Positions 23,045 to 33,985 of a stretch of 64,000 nucleotides of DNA are shown here, piece by piece. The notes under the pieces were generated by a model. That model saw nothing but the letters and a program-made list of their open reading frames with translations, had not been told where the DNA came from and searched no databases. Positions within the stretch are counted from its first letter, which is position 1; the number at the start of each line of letters is the position of its first letter. The stretch comes from Vicia villosa (taxonomy: Eukaryota > Streptophyta > Magnoliopsida > Fabales > Fabaceae), in assembly GCF_029867415.1 (NCBI RefSeq), contig NC_081186.1:12780930-12844929 (forward strand). The letters are read 5' to 3'. The translations under genes and the position numbers were made by a program.

Positions 23045-23690
23045 TCCTACTACAAATAATACATTTTATGATAATGCTTTCACCTCATGCAACAAAAAAT
23101 CAAGGTATAATTCCTAGATGCGTTATATTTGTTTTTTAAAATACAATTTATTCCTCCAATTTTAATAGATAACTGAGGGGGAAATAATTTAGTGGACATG
23201 TTTTGAATCCCAACAACTACAATTTATATTTTTATATTCTTTAAAGTGGCACCTTTCTTTTTATTTTAATTTTTATTTAAAAATTAAATGATCTTTTATT
23301 CCTGTTTAATTAATAACCGAGGGGCTAAATACCCAGATTTAACTATAAAACCACTCATTCATTAAGCTGTACATTAATTCTAACTCATCTACACCCGTTC
23401 CAAATTTGTAAATATTATTCTTTGGGATATAGTCCTCCGTTTGAATATAGCAACACAAAGAAATTGGTGACTGGTAAAAAATTGACAAAGAAAATAATAG
23501 ATGTTACTTTCAATTTTATCCATTCACCATTTTTAAATAGAAATAATCTATTGCTTCGGTGGGTTTAAACACCGAGGTGAAAAGTCCCTATTTTATTTTA
23601 ATTTTTATATAAAAATAAATAACCTTTTACCTCAGTTTTATATAAGAACTGATTTGAATTTGAAAAGTTATCCAATATTATATATAACGA
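23045..23690. mobile_element. Possible decayed CACTA-type subterminal region
   Basis: Near 23047 the sequence reads ctactacaaataatac, close to the CACTACAA terminus of plant CACTA transposons. Several copies of an accgagg/cctcggt-like motif follow in both orientations (near 23170, 23320, 23560 and 23630), as in CACTA subterminal repeats. No transposase is present and the match is degenerate. Confidence 0.3.
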
Positions 23691-23699
23691 ATATTTTAT

Positions 23700-24650
23700 T
23701 GGACTCGTGACTTCACACACAAGAGGGGTGAATTGTGTGTTTTAGATAAACTTAAGTTTGAAAAAAAAGGACTAAAATTAGAGTTTGAAAATATTTTTGA
23801 AATTTTTTAGAATTAAGCAGTGAAAAAATAAAATTTAGAAAGTAAAAGTTAAGGGAAAAGAGAAGAACACTAGAAGTTATAGAGATTTGGTCAAAACAAA
23901 AAGACTTAATCATCTCCCCAATAATTGTTCGTGAGAGTATCCAATAAACTTAAGAGCCTTTAGAAGGTTGAACTCTCGAACCACCTTATACAAGAAAAAC
24001 TAAAGTTTGTGGCTAAATTTCAACCAAAGAGTAAGCACGTGAGAGAACCGGTAACTCTTCCTTCCAATGGATAGATCTAAGCGGTTAGTCTCCTTTTTAC
24101 AAGAAACTTGGAGCAGTTAGTCTTCAAGCTCAAACTAAGATTTTTCACAGGATAATCCTGAACTTGAGAGAGCTTTTAACACTAGGATTAGCTCGCAAAT
24201 AGAAACTTGGTTTTATACTACGCAAACCAAGAACCAGCGAGATTTTAACACCAGGATGATCTCAAATCAAAGCATGATTTTAACATTATATTGAGTTTGA
24301 ACCATAACTTGGTTTTATACATGGCTAACCAAAAACCTATGAGATTTTAACCGAAAGAGCTTGACGTAGAACATGTAGCAGAAAGCCTTGAAATTTGAGA
24401 TATAAATAAAACAAAGCAAAGCACTACACTAGAAACAGTAGTTTACTCTTTCAATGGTTTCAAGGCTAAGCATGGGATTGGTGATGAATCTTTTAGGATT
24501 TAGGTGAACATTCTCAAAAACAAGATACGTTCATCAGTAGCCAGAACTTGAAGCAACCTGTAGATAATAAATAGACATCCCATCTTTAAATCACTTGCTT
24601 AACAAGGTAAGTAATAACTTGAATTGAATCTAAAGGATAGGCTAAAAGAA
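23700..24650. mobile_element. Possible LTR fragment (copia-like)
   Basis: It opens with ggactcgtgac and agaggggtgaattgtgtg, a phrase I associate with the edges of plant copia LTRs. The following sequence is non-coding with repeated phrasing (gagattttaaca, cttggttttata). I see no second LTR or TG...CA pair, so this is tentative. Confidence 0.25.
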
Positions 24651-25059
24651 CAAATCTATTCTTCTAACTAAAATCAGGCTTGGGTATTCTTAATTATAGT
24701 TATTAATAATGGTAAATCTACTTCAATATCTATCTACTTCAATATTCATCATGTTAACTCTCATTTATTACATGTATGAAACCGATGAGGAAATGAAAGA
24801 TATAATTACCATACAAACAACATGCAAGGCAAACAAGCCTGTAAAATCCAGTAATGAGTATAGCTAACTCTACAACAACATACAAAGTTTCTATAGATGA
24901 TACAATTACAATACCACCTCTCACTTCCATCCCTTGAAATTTTTTATATGCTTTCAATTATTGATCTATCACTATAACCTGCCAACATAAGACTCATGAT
25001 TTCAAATCAAGACACGACAACACGGACATCATATCATATAAAACTGATCTCTTCTTTGA

Positions 25060-27825
25060 TCATGGACTCTTCTTTGAATTATCAAGTTGTGGAGTAAGTG
25101 AGCGGTTCCTCTTGCCTTTTCTTGAGGCAGCAATACTAGTGATAACCGAGTTGCCAGCATTAAGTAAGGTATTTATACCCATAAATTTCAACCCGAGGTT
25201 CTTTGTCAAAAAAGAGAACATCTTTTTATCTTCTCCAGTAATTTGCTGCATCTGTTGCACCTGTTCACGGGAGATAATAGTGTAAAGCTGCATTGGCAAC
25301 TCTGTGGGATTGGGATAGCAGTTTAATATCTCATGGTAAATTTCTTCAGGACAACCAAAAGTGATCTGCATAATCGCCTTTGAATGCAGATCTTCTGATG
25401 AAGAATCATATATGAAAGAAAACTTCCCGGATTCCAAATCAGGCTTCTTGAATAAATTAATCAAGGTCCTGTTTAACGCTCCTCCATTCTTAGGCACGGA
25501 TTTCTTAGGATTAACTTGCTGATTATGGGTTAACTGGTAAATGCGTGAAGCTTCTCTTAAGCCACTCAAGAAAGCGCCATGCATAGTGGCTGGAAACTGC
25601 CTACTAGTGGCTTCACCTGCAAAGAACAGTCTGTTCCCCACATTTTCTGCAAGTATATCATAATCCTTACCAGATGAATGCACACTAACATGGGAGTATG
25701 AGCCATAAGAAAGGGGATCGCTTCCCCATCTGGTACAAATTGACTGTATTGGATCAGGCACAGTGATGCCTTTAGCATTAAAAATACCTGCAGTAAAAGA
25801 TGTAATGAAATCAGAATTTGCCAAGCAATACTTTTGTATAGCTCAAATCATGAAATATTTATTATTATCAGTAAAAAACAAAAGTTGTACTTGAAATAAT
25901 TGACTGTATAATATTACACTTGGAGATATTTTATGGGTCCATTTAAGCAACCAAAAGTTACGATGATGGGTGCCACAATGTTCACCAATAACGAATCATT
26001 AAATCACGTGATTTATATTCATAATATAGAATCTTGCAATTGCATGCATGTATCATATTTTAGAGCAATATAAGATTCATTCACAGGTTACATTATACAA
26101 GCATCTAATAAGCCGAATCTATAGAATCGCACAATTAAAACAGCAAATCATGCATCTCTAACAAGTAACACGTAAACTACAAGGGAAAAAGGAAATGTGC
26201 AAAAGTAAACACCCATGATATTTAATGAACAAACACAATAGATAAAGGGATTTATTTTTCATCAGTTAGTCAAGAAATAAGTGACAAGTACCTTTTAGAG
26301 TGGTCAAAACCCGATGAAGCAAGATGGATGGATCAGTGGTTTCAAAGTTTTGTGCAGCTTCACCAGCCACCAGTGCTATAAGTGTTGAGCCCCCAGAAAC
26401 AGTATGGTAACTGTAAAATAAAAAGAACTCCCCACGATCGTGACTATTTTCGTTGAGACATCCAAATGTGTCTGATTCTTCTCCCCAAAACACATGGGGA
26501 AAAACCATAGCAACTTTGTTCAGTAGCCCAAAACCCATCCTCTCAATTGATTCCAGCTTTCTTGCAGGTAATTCAGGTTCAAAATTAATAGCCTTCTTTT
26601 TCAGAACTCCGAGAGGCACAGTGCATAAGGCGTAATCTGCTTGAAAAACTTGATCTCCAACAATAATCTCAACACCCTCATTTCCGTATCTGATAGTGTT
26701 GGCGGTCTTCCCATAAAAAATAGGAACCCCTTCGCACATAGCTTTTATCAATCTCCAATTGCCTCCAGCAAGAAAACAATGATCACCACCCATTTCATAA
26801 GGATCATCCTGATCCCAATGGGCAGCCGAAAGATTTGAAAGACACCCAGCATTTGCATATTCTAAATTCGCAAGATGCCAATTCAATAATTGCTTCTCAT
26901 CGGTACTTTGGGCCACAGCATATAAAGCCTTGAGTGTCTCCAAGACTGATCCAAGTGAGGTGTCACTTGCAAACCCACCCATAATTTTCCTCAGCTCCAT
27001 AACTTTGTCAAGCAACCTGTTGAATGCAAATTCAACATTTGTATCTAACTCCTTATCAACCGGATCCCCGTTTGGCTTGTATAAAGGACAATCAACTCTA
27101 ACTTTATGAAGCGGAATAGAAAGTTGGCGTGCTAGAACCGCTAAAGGATTAGCATGAATTCCAGTAATAACACTCCCACCAAGATCTACAGCCGCAAAGT
27201 TACCCTCTTTCCCCATCTTCTGAGTATAAACCCTGCCACCTGGACGGTTCCTACCTTCCAAAACCATAACCTTATAACCAAAGGACAATAGCTGCCTTGC
27301 CGCAGCCAAGCCAGCAAGGCCAGCACCAATAACAATAACAGTCCCTTCCTTTGCCTCAGGAAACTGGGAAATAAACAAGGGTGAAACCCCAAAATTGATG
27401 TGGCCGTTATATAAAAGATAGTCATAAGCAGAGTTAAGCAAAGGTTCAAACTCAGTAGTGACAGTTTCTCTAATCTGTCCCTTTGTCAACCAAATCCTAA
27501 CATTATCCCTCCAAAGAGCCAAAATATGATTCCTAATAACAATATAATCATTCTGCTCTTTCCCACCCAATTCTTTAACAACCCCAGATCGAATCTCGTG
27601 GTCAAGCAAAGCATCAATCGGGAAACCAAGGGAGAAGGCAATCATAGCCTCGGTGTCAGTCTCTTTATTGACATCATATTTGGGTCCCTTCTTCTTCTTT
27701 AAACTAGTATCCAACTTGTCAAAAAGCTCATCATCCAGCATACCCTCATTGTAACTTCGCATATTAACTCTCTTTCTGAGAGAAACACGCCTCGAAACAG
27801 ATCCATCTGGTTTCGGATTTTCCAT
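25060..27825 (-). CDS. LDL2: LSD1-like lysine-specific histone demethylase (LDL2-type), two coding exons
   Basis: Exon 1 is 27825-26292 and exon 2 is 25787-25060, split within a Gly codon by a 504-bp GT-AG intron (25788-26291). The product is 753 aa, close to the 746 aa I recall for Arabidopsis LDL2. A basic N-terminus precedes a SWIRM domain (about 60-148). The FAD-binding amine oxidase domain starts with VIVIGAGLAGLAAARQ (163-178) and ELEGRNRPGGR-like VLEGRNRPGGRVYT. Lys437 in LLNKVAMVF corresponds to the conserved catalytic lysine of human LSD1. Exon 2 carries the closing FAD motif NRLFFAGEATSRQFPATMHG and a basic C-terminal tail. The family is nuclear and removes mono- and dimethyl groups from histone H3 lysine 4, in Arabidopsis repressing FLC and FWA with LDL1 and FLD. 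No frameshift or premature stop is visible. LDL1 is less likely because of the short N-terminus. Confidence 0.92.
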
Positions 27826-28205
27826 TTTTTTTGTTCCTATCCAATAAACTAAAGTGAATTTCCAAGCCAATAGTAATCTAATGAAGAGATACAAAGTACG
27901 CTTAGTTTGAGCAAATGAAAAAACGGTATTAAAGAAAAACAATCGAAATTGAAGTTGAAAACTATATTACCACGAGGTTGATTCTGCTTCGAATCGTTGT
28001 TCTGCACAGTAAGTAGCATAGAAATTGTTGAGTAAGCAGTGTTTTCACGAGGAGAGAAATAAATACTAGAAATGAAGAGTGCAGGAAATGTGTGTGTGCC
28101 AGAGAGGGTTTACATACATTAGAACGATTGGAAGGAAAGAGTGTTGTTGTACCCTGTAACGAAAATGCGACCCTCGGAAACGGTACCAAGAGAACGAAAA
28201 TGAGG
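27826..28205 (-). other. Probable 5' UTR of the LDL2-like gene, possibly with an intron
   Basis: The ATG sits in aaaaaaaATGG. Upstream on the minus strand is a possible donor (GTG|GTAATATAG, intron start at 27970) and several possible acceptors before the ATG, for example GGATAG|GAAC ending at 27837. The leader could therefore contain a small intron, but the acceptor tract is weak and no transcript is available. Confidence 0.35.
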
Positions 28206-28230
28206 TGTCATTGAATGACGAGAGATTAAG

Positions 28231-28240
28231 TTTATTTATA
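28231..28240 (-). promoter_or_regulatory. Candidate TATA box of the LDL2-like gene
   Basis: The minus strand reads TATAAATAAA here, just downstream of a poly-A run, about 405 bp upstream of the ATG. A start site near 28205 would fit. It is the best TATA match I saw in the upstream region. Confidence 0.45.
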
Positions 28241-28244
28241 CTGT

Positions 28245-28616
28245 CTTTTTTTTTTTTTTTGTCAAACATAATTAATTATGAGAGTTTTTTTTACACATAA
28301 GCTGAAAAATATATTTGAAAATTTCAAAATATCATTCAAATATGCATATTCGAAGGCATCTAAATTTTTTTAGAATGCTTATTAATTCGATATGCATGGA
28401 AATTTTGAATATTGGTTAATTCGAATATGCATATCCGAATTAACTAAAATTCTAAATTTTTTTTAATTTTATTTTAAAATGAGATTTTATTAATAATATA
28501 GTTATAATATAATTAAAGTGAGTTATTATTAATAAATGGTAACTTAAATAGAAATTGTTATAAATAAAAAATTAAATAAAACCGTGGCTTGGTCTTCGGT
28601 TTGAAAGCCTTTGAAA
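28245..28616. other. AT-rich spacer with repeated ATATGCATAT palindromes
   Basis: Between the gene promoter and the LINE relic. It contains ttcgaatatgcatatccgaa (about 28420-28439) and related half-matches at 28341 and 28385. The same motif recurs at 33773-33930. Confidence 0.55.
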
Positions 28617-28914
28617 CAGGGGGTCTTGGTATTATTTACCTGAGTTTGTGGAACAAGTGTACCATGCTGAAGTTCCTCTGGAGTATTTTCAACAAACCTG
28701 ACAGTCTTTGGATTAAATGGGTCCACTCCTATTATTTAAAGAATCAAAATGTGTTTTGAGGTGCAGCCAAAGACTAATACTACTTGGATCATGCGAGAAA
28801 TTCTGAATGTAGGGGATTTTGTGCAATCTCATCACAGCATATGGAATGATATGTGCTTCAAGGGTAGATTTAAATGTGGAGCTGTCTATCACACTCTCAC
28901 CAACAGTTCAGATA
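28617..28914 (+). pseudogene. LINE-type RT relic, upstream part
   Basis: Plus-strand frames read GGLGIIYLSLWNKCTMLKFL and then LWIKWVHSYYLKNQNVF, the pattern found near the C-terminal end of plant LINE reverse transcriptases. It continues towards the zinc-binding RT domain as CGAVYHTLTNSSD and is cut at 28914 by the gypsy insertion. Confidence 0.7.
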
Positions 28915-31136
28915 TGTAACACCTTCTAAAATCCCCACGGAATATCAAATAAATTCAATGTAAAACATAAACAAGGGCATTACAACTCTAAAATATTTAG
29001 AACATTAAATCATGTCATGCCTTATGAGGAACTTCAAAACACATTATTCAGTAATCATGTTAAAACAGTGGAAAATACTTCTAAATTGAATAACATAAAA
29101 CATCGGTATTCAACATAAAAAATTCACCAATTTATAACCAACAAAACATTATTCCAATATAGGGAAATAATCCATTAAACAACTCTAAAATAACGTACTC
29201 TAGAGTTACAAGACCAGAGCATGACACCGACACAACCGAACTAAACGAAGTAACTCTACGAGTTATCCTCACCAAGCACAAGTCATTACTTCTTAATCAG
29301 AAAAATATCAACAGTAAGGGTGAGTCTCATTCGCAATTAACAAATGTTATAAGCTCATAAATAATAAAATCTAATGCATATTATTCCCCCAATTGCAATA
29401 TATTCAGATTTACAACCAACATACATCAATCACACGAAATAAATCAATCACATCACATTATAATATTGGACATCTTCCATTCATGTTATAATAATTCATA
29501 CATCCTAATGCAACGCAACTACATGCATGTGGTACCAATCATGAAATTAACCCATCTCACCGATCCACCATCGTCAAGGATACGGCTACTTCCAGTCACT
29601 AATTCCACACAATGGGAATTATCTACTACTGATCCAACACCACCAGGATACAACCACGATTATGATTATGTATGCATGCACCACCTTAAGCATGCTAATC
29701 ATCAACCCCAAACAATATGAACAATCTTTATCATATTTCAATACCGAACAACAATCAAGGATAATGTATTCACGCCTCAACATAATCCAACCAATTACAT
29801 TATATTATTCACACCGAACACAACATTTCATTATAAACATGTTGTCATAACACATCCACATTGTCACATTTATCAATATATGTACACAATGCATAAACTC
29901 ACCAAAAGCAATACCGATTAAGATGAACAACATCATCAAAACCAACTCACCAACATAACACCAAATATTTCATTCATATTTTAACACCATTAAACAATCA
30001 TGTAATACTTACATCACACCAAACACAACATCAACATAGCAAATACATTGCCGCAACGCCACCGCATAAATATATTTATCACTTATGCATACAAGTATAA
30101 TTCACCACCACAAATACCGGGTTTTTAAAATAAAATCGAGCTAATGCTCTTTAAGCTATTTTATTAGATAGAAAATTATATTATCTTTCCAACGCACAAG
30201 ATGGCGCTTAAAACAGACTTACGGTTCGAAAGTTATGAGTTTTAGAAAATAAATTATTTTTCCAAAAAGCAACAGCGTAACAGGTTACAAAAATAGTGTA
30301 ACGGGTCACGCCTGCTAAAAATTATTTATTTTTCAAAAAGGCTTCAGCGTAATGGGTTACGAAAATAGCGTAACCGATTACGGTCACGAAAATGTTAATT
30401 TTCTTAAAAATAAACCTTCTGCGTAACGGGTTACGAAATTAGCGTAACCGGTTACGAAATCGAAAATGAAAAATTTAGAACAAAACACTCAGCGTAACCG
30501 GTTACATAACCGATTACGACCCTTCTGCAACAGCAACTTCACATTTTTGACAGCATTTCAGCCCTTCTACTCAATCCAATCCATACCAGTTCGATTATAA
30601 CACGATTCCAGAGCAAATTTCAGAGATTTCACACAAGGTTATCAAGCAACAAATCTATTTCACATCACCAATCATCCAACAACATTCATTTGCATAAAAT
30701 CTATGAATATGAGCCCTAACATCAAAACCCCAAAACCTAACATACATCTCAATCGAAACAAATAACACACAATCAATCCTATCACCTATGAACCAATAAT
30801 AGAGATTAATTGGAAGAGTCCTCCCTTACCTCAAAGGTTGATCTTGGGTTCTTCCTCTTCTTCACTCTTTCGCACTTCTTTAGCTTTCATGTTCTCTGCT
30901 TCCTTCTCTTTTTTGCTTTTAATTTACAATTTCCCTATTTTACCTTATTTTATGAAAAATTAAGATTCACTTTAGTAACGGCCTAACCCTTAGCCACCCC
31001 CTTTTACTAAACACGATATCAAGCTCAATAACCTCATTTTCCATATCTCCAATAAATCCAATAAAATGGCCAAATAATCCCAATAAATAATTTAATTTCA
31101 ATTTAAATTAATTAAGGAAAAATATGGAGTGTTACA
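28915..31136 (-). repeat. 3' LTR of the chromovirus-type element
   Basis: 2222 bp, starting tgtaacacctt and ending ggagtgttaca on the plus strand, with inverted termini. It contains a cluster of cgtaaccggttacg-type palindromes at 30275-30520. Confidence 0.88.
30275..30520. repeat. Cluster of cgtaaccggttacg palindromes
   Basis: About eight imperfect to perfect copies of gcgtaac(c/g)(g)gttacg. The perfect palindrome cgtaaccggttacg lies near 30442, and cgtaaccgattacg and cgtaacgggttacg variants surround it. A further variant starts the truncated LTR copy at 32011. Confidence 0.85.
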
Positions 31137-32001
31137 ACTCTCCCCCACTAAAAGAGTTTTCGACCTCGAAAGCATACCTCAAGCAAATAACTTAGGATAA
31201 AAGTCCTTCATCTGACACTCCAGCTCCCAAATAACATTACAACCTGCTGGTCTTCCCCAAGCTAGATCAATGCTATCTCCTTACCATACAGTTGCTTTAG
31301 TTTTCGACCTTCAATCCTTACAGGAAACGTCTCAACTGTCAAGTTGTCTTACAACACTTTCACCAAATTCACACCAGCATAATGGCGTTCTACACCTCCG
31401 ACCATACAAAGCCTCAAACGGAGCCATACCAATACTCAAATGATAACTATTGTTGTAAGTAAATTCAATCAAGGGTAGATAACTATCCCAAGCACCAGCT
31501 TTCTCTAATACTCAAATGATAACTATTGTTGTAAGTAAATTCAATCAACGATTGAATAATTCTTTCTGTCTAACCATCAGTCTGCGGATGATAAGCAAAA
31601 CTCAATCTCAACTTAGTACCCAAAGCTTTCTACAAACCTTCCCAGAATTTGGATGTAAACCTTGGATCTCTACCTGACACGATACTCGAAGGAATACCAT
31701 GTAGACTCACTATCTTCTCAATATGCAACTGAGTTAACTTCTCCATCGGATAATCCATTCTCATCGGTATAAAATGAGCAAATTTCGTCAGTCTATCCAT
31801 GATAACCTGAATGGCTTCACAGTTCTTAACCGTTCTTGGTAAACCAGAAACAAAATCCATAGATATCCTATCCCACTTCCATTCCGGAATAAACAACGGT
31901 TGCATAAATCCATACGACTTCTGATGTTCAATCTTTGACTTCTAGCAAGTCAAACAAGAATGAACGAACTCAGCAATTTCTTTCTTCATTCCAGGCCACC
32001 A
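31137..32001 (-). pseudogene. Chromovirus integrase and pol C-terminus remnant
   Basis: Minus-strand translation starts inside the integrase zinc-binding region (VFWWPGMKKEIAEFV), then a stop, then a 91-codon open core with [18 protein letters not shown] and later [15 protein letters not shown] (31630-31905). YHPQTDG and the pol end (ELECQMKDFYPKLFA) follow in broken frames. The catalytic aspartate expected in SDRDPRF is glycine here, so the core is dead. A 76-bp direct duplication lies at 31431-31580. Confidence 0.8.
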
Positions 32002-32655
32002 AAACACTTTGCATAATCGGTTACGTAACCAATTACGACCCTTCTGCAACAGCAACTTCACCTTTTTGACAGCATTTTAGCTCTTCTATTCAATCCAATC
32101 CATACCAGTTTGATTATAACATGATTTCAGAACAAATTTCAGAGATTTCACACAAGGTTATCAAGCAACAAATCTATTTCACATCACCAATCATCCAGCA
32201 ACATTCATTTGCATAAAACCTATGAATTTGAGCCCTAACATCAAAACCCCAAAACCTAACATACATCCCATTCGAAACAAATAACACACAATCAATCATA
32301 TCACCTATGAAGTGATAATAGAGATTAATTGGAAGAATCTCCCCTTACCTCAAAGGTCGATCTCGGGTTCTTCATCTTCTTCGCTCTTTCGCACTTCTTC
32401 AACTTTCACATTTTCTGCTTCCTTCTCTTTTTGCTTCTAATTCACAATTTTCCTCTTTTCCCTTATTTTATGAAAAATGAAAATTCACTTTAGTAACGGC
32501 CTAACCCTTAGCACCCCATTTTACTAAACACGACATCAAGCCCAATAACCTCATTTTCCATAACTCTCCAATAAATCCAATAAAATGCCCAAATAATTCC
32601 AATAAATAATTTAATTTAAATTTAAATTAATTAAGAAAAAATATGGGGTGTTACA
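32002..32655 (-). repeat. Truncated 5' LTR of the chromovirus-type element
   Basis: Matches about 30485-31136 of the complete LTR. The junction with integrase sequence falls in a shared caaaacact. Confidence 0.85.
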
Positions 32656-32660
32656 AGATA

Positions 32661-33245
32661 TCCCTTGGAGTAGGCTCTGTTATCACCACCCAACAAGACC
32701 TTGTGCTGTTATAATCCTGTGGCTGTTATGCCATCGGAGATTAACCACGAAAAGCAGACTGTGCAGATTTGGTTTCATTAATAATAGTAAATGTGTCTTT
32801 GTGATAAAGAGGAAACTGTCAATAATTTGTTTTTTGAGTGTGCAGAGATAAAGAAGATTTGACTTGCTATTTTAGAGTGGCTCTAAATTATGCATAATCC
32901 TAGACATTGGACGAGGAGTTGCCTTGGATTCTTAGCATGGGTACAAGAAAAGGGTGGAGGGCGAAGCTCTTCAAACTTGTCATCACTGAGACTGTATATG
33001 GAGCTTGGCACCATAGGAATATAATTGCTTTTGGTAATACTAGTGACTATACTCAAATTTTTGATGAGATTATTGAGAAAATTGTCTATAGAGGGTGGTT
33101 TTGTAAGGTTCTAAAAGCTCACATTGCTCCTCTTATGGCTTTGTAGTGTTGTTTTAGTTTTTTGTTGTCTTTGTTAGCTGGATCATTGTGATCGCTTTGT
33201 GCTTCCTGTTTTTCTTTGGATGAATAAAGTTATCTTTCGTCCAAT
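32661..33245 (+). pseudogene. LINE-type RT relic, downstream part (zinc-binding RT domain)
   Basis: Continues the relic cut at 28914. It reads IPWSRLCYHHPTRP, then LWLLCHRRLTTKSRLCRFG and later NNLFFECAEIKK, the zf-RVT domain at the C-terminus of plant LINE proteins. A 79-codon open tail (32907-33146) has KGWRAKLFKLVITETVYGAW. A possible aataaag signal and T-rich sequence follow near 33225-33255. Frames are broken. Confidence 0.75.
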
Positions 33246-33531
33246 TTTTTTTTTAATTTTGTAGTAATTTATTTGTCACAAATTATAAAAGTAATTATTT
33301 TTTAAATGACTACAATATTATGCATTATAATTAATAAAGTTATAATGTTAAAAATATCCTTCTATTAACATTATAATTCTTAATTTATATTTTCTTTTTA
33401 TTCTTTAATTAATTTTATATAAAAATAATGTGTTAATTTAAATATTTATTATGCTAATATTATTATTATATCTTGATTATAATGTATATATTTAATTATA
33501 TATTTTAATTAATACAATTAATTAGGTATTA
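33246..33531. other. AT-rich spacer
   Basis: No feature beyond low-complexity TA-rich sequence. Confidence 0.6.
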
Positions 33532-33543
33532 TTAACTATATTG

Positions 33544-33717
33544 TTTTTTTTGTTGCTCTCGCACCGGTTTCTACCTATATAATAGATCGACTAATTCGGC
33601 TCGTGCTACGGAGGCACGTGCACTGGCCAAACGTTGTTTCTGCCAGAAATCGAACTCGATATATTCGAATGTCGTCCTTTGCAAAGACTCGTTTGCCACT
33701 CAAGCCCAAACACTTGG
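33544..33717 (-). mobile_element. tRNA-derived SINE with 12-bp target duplication
   Basis: Flanked by ttaactatattg on both sides (33532-33543 and 33718-33729). Read on the minus strand, an A-box-like AGTGGCAAACGAG and a B-box-like GAGTTCGATTTC lie in the 5' part. A body with GCACGTGCCTCCGTAGCACG follows, then a short A-rich tail next to the left target duplication. Length 174 bp, size and layout as in plant SINEs. Legume SINEs with this body motif are familiar to me. Confidence 0.85.
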
Positions 33718-33769
33718 TTAACTATATTGATTCATTTTGATTTTAATTTTTTAACAAATATTGGGTTAT

Positions 33770-33985
33770 TTCGGATATGCAGAAAAATTCCAACACCAAA
33801 AATTGAGATTTTTCGGATATACATCTCCGAAGTCCCTTTCCCAAAGAAAAAGGGTGACTTCGGATAAACATATGCGAAGTCCCCTTTTTTCTAAAAAAAA
33901 GTATCTTCGGATATGCATATTCGAAATATAGGGGTATTTTGGAATTTTAACCAGGGCCCCATGAAAATCCATATGGGTATATAGA
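33770..33985. repeat. Cluster of ttcggatatgcat-type motifs
   Basis: Four variants of ttcggatatgcatatncgaa lie at about 33773, 33813, 33858 and 33906, partly palindromic, followed by ggggtattttggaatttt and a cagggcccc motif. Similar motifs occur at 28341-28441. Possibly a small unclassified transposon. Confidence 0.45.

Larger units (their letters stand above)
28915..32655 (-). mobile_element. Chromovirus-type gypsy element with a large internal deletion
   Basis: Bounded by a perfect 5-bp target duplication (agata, 28910-28914 and 32656-32660), with TG...CA ends. The left 3' LTR is complete (28915-31136, 2222 bp). The right 5' LTR survives only as its outer 640-650 bp (from about 32002 to 32655). 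Between them about 870 bp of pol remains: the pol C-terminus, the integrase core and the integrase zinc-binding part. Gag, protease, RT, RNase H, the primer site and the inner part of the 5' LTR are gone. The polypurine tract AGTGGGGGAGAG (minus strand) touches the 3' LTR at 31137. Confidence 0.88.

Noticed and set aside
25060..27825. Polyamine oxidase or FLD as the identity of the demethylase gene
   Set aside because: A SWIRM domain precedes the amine oxidase domain, which excludes polyamine oxidase. The short N-terminus and total length fit LDL2 better than FLD or LDL1.
33590..33640. Hairpin cgtgc...gcacg as a second Helitron end
   Set aside because: It lies inside the SINE body and CTGG is not followed by T; the SINE with its target duplication explains the sequence.
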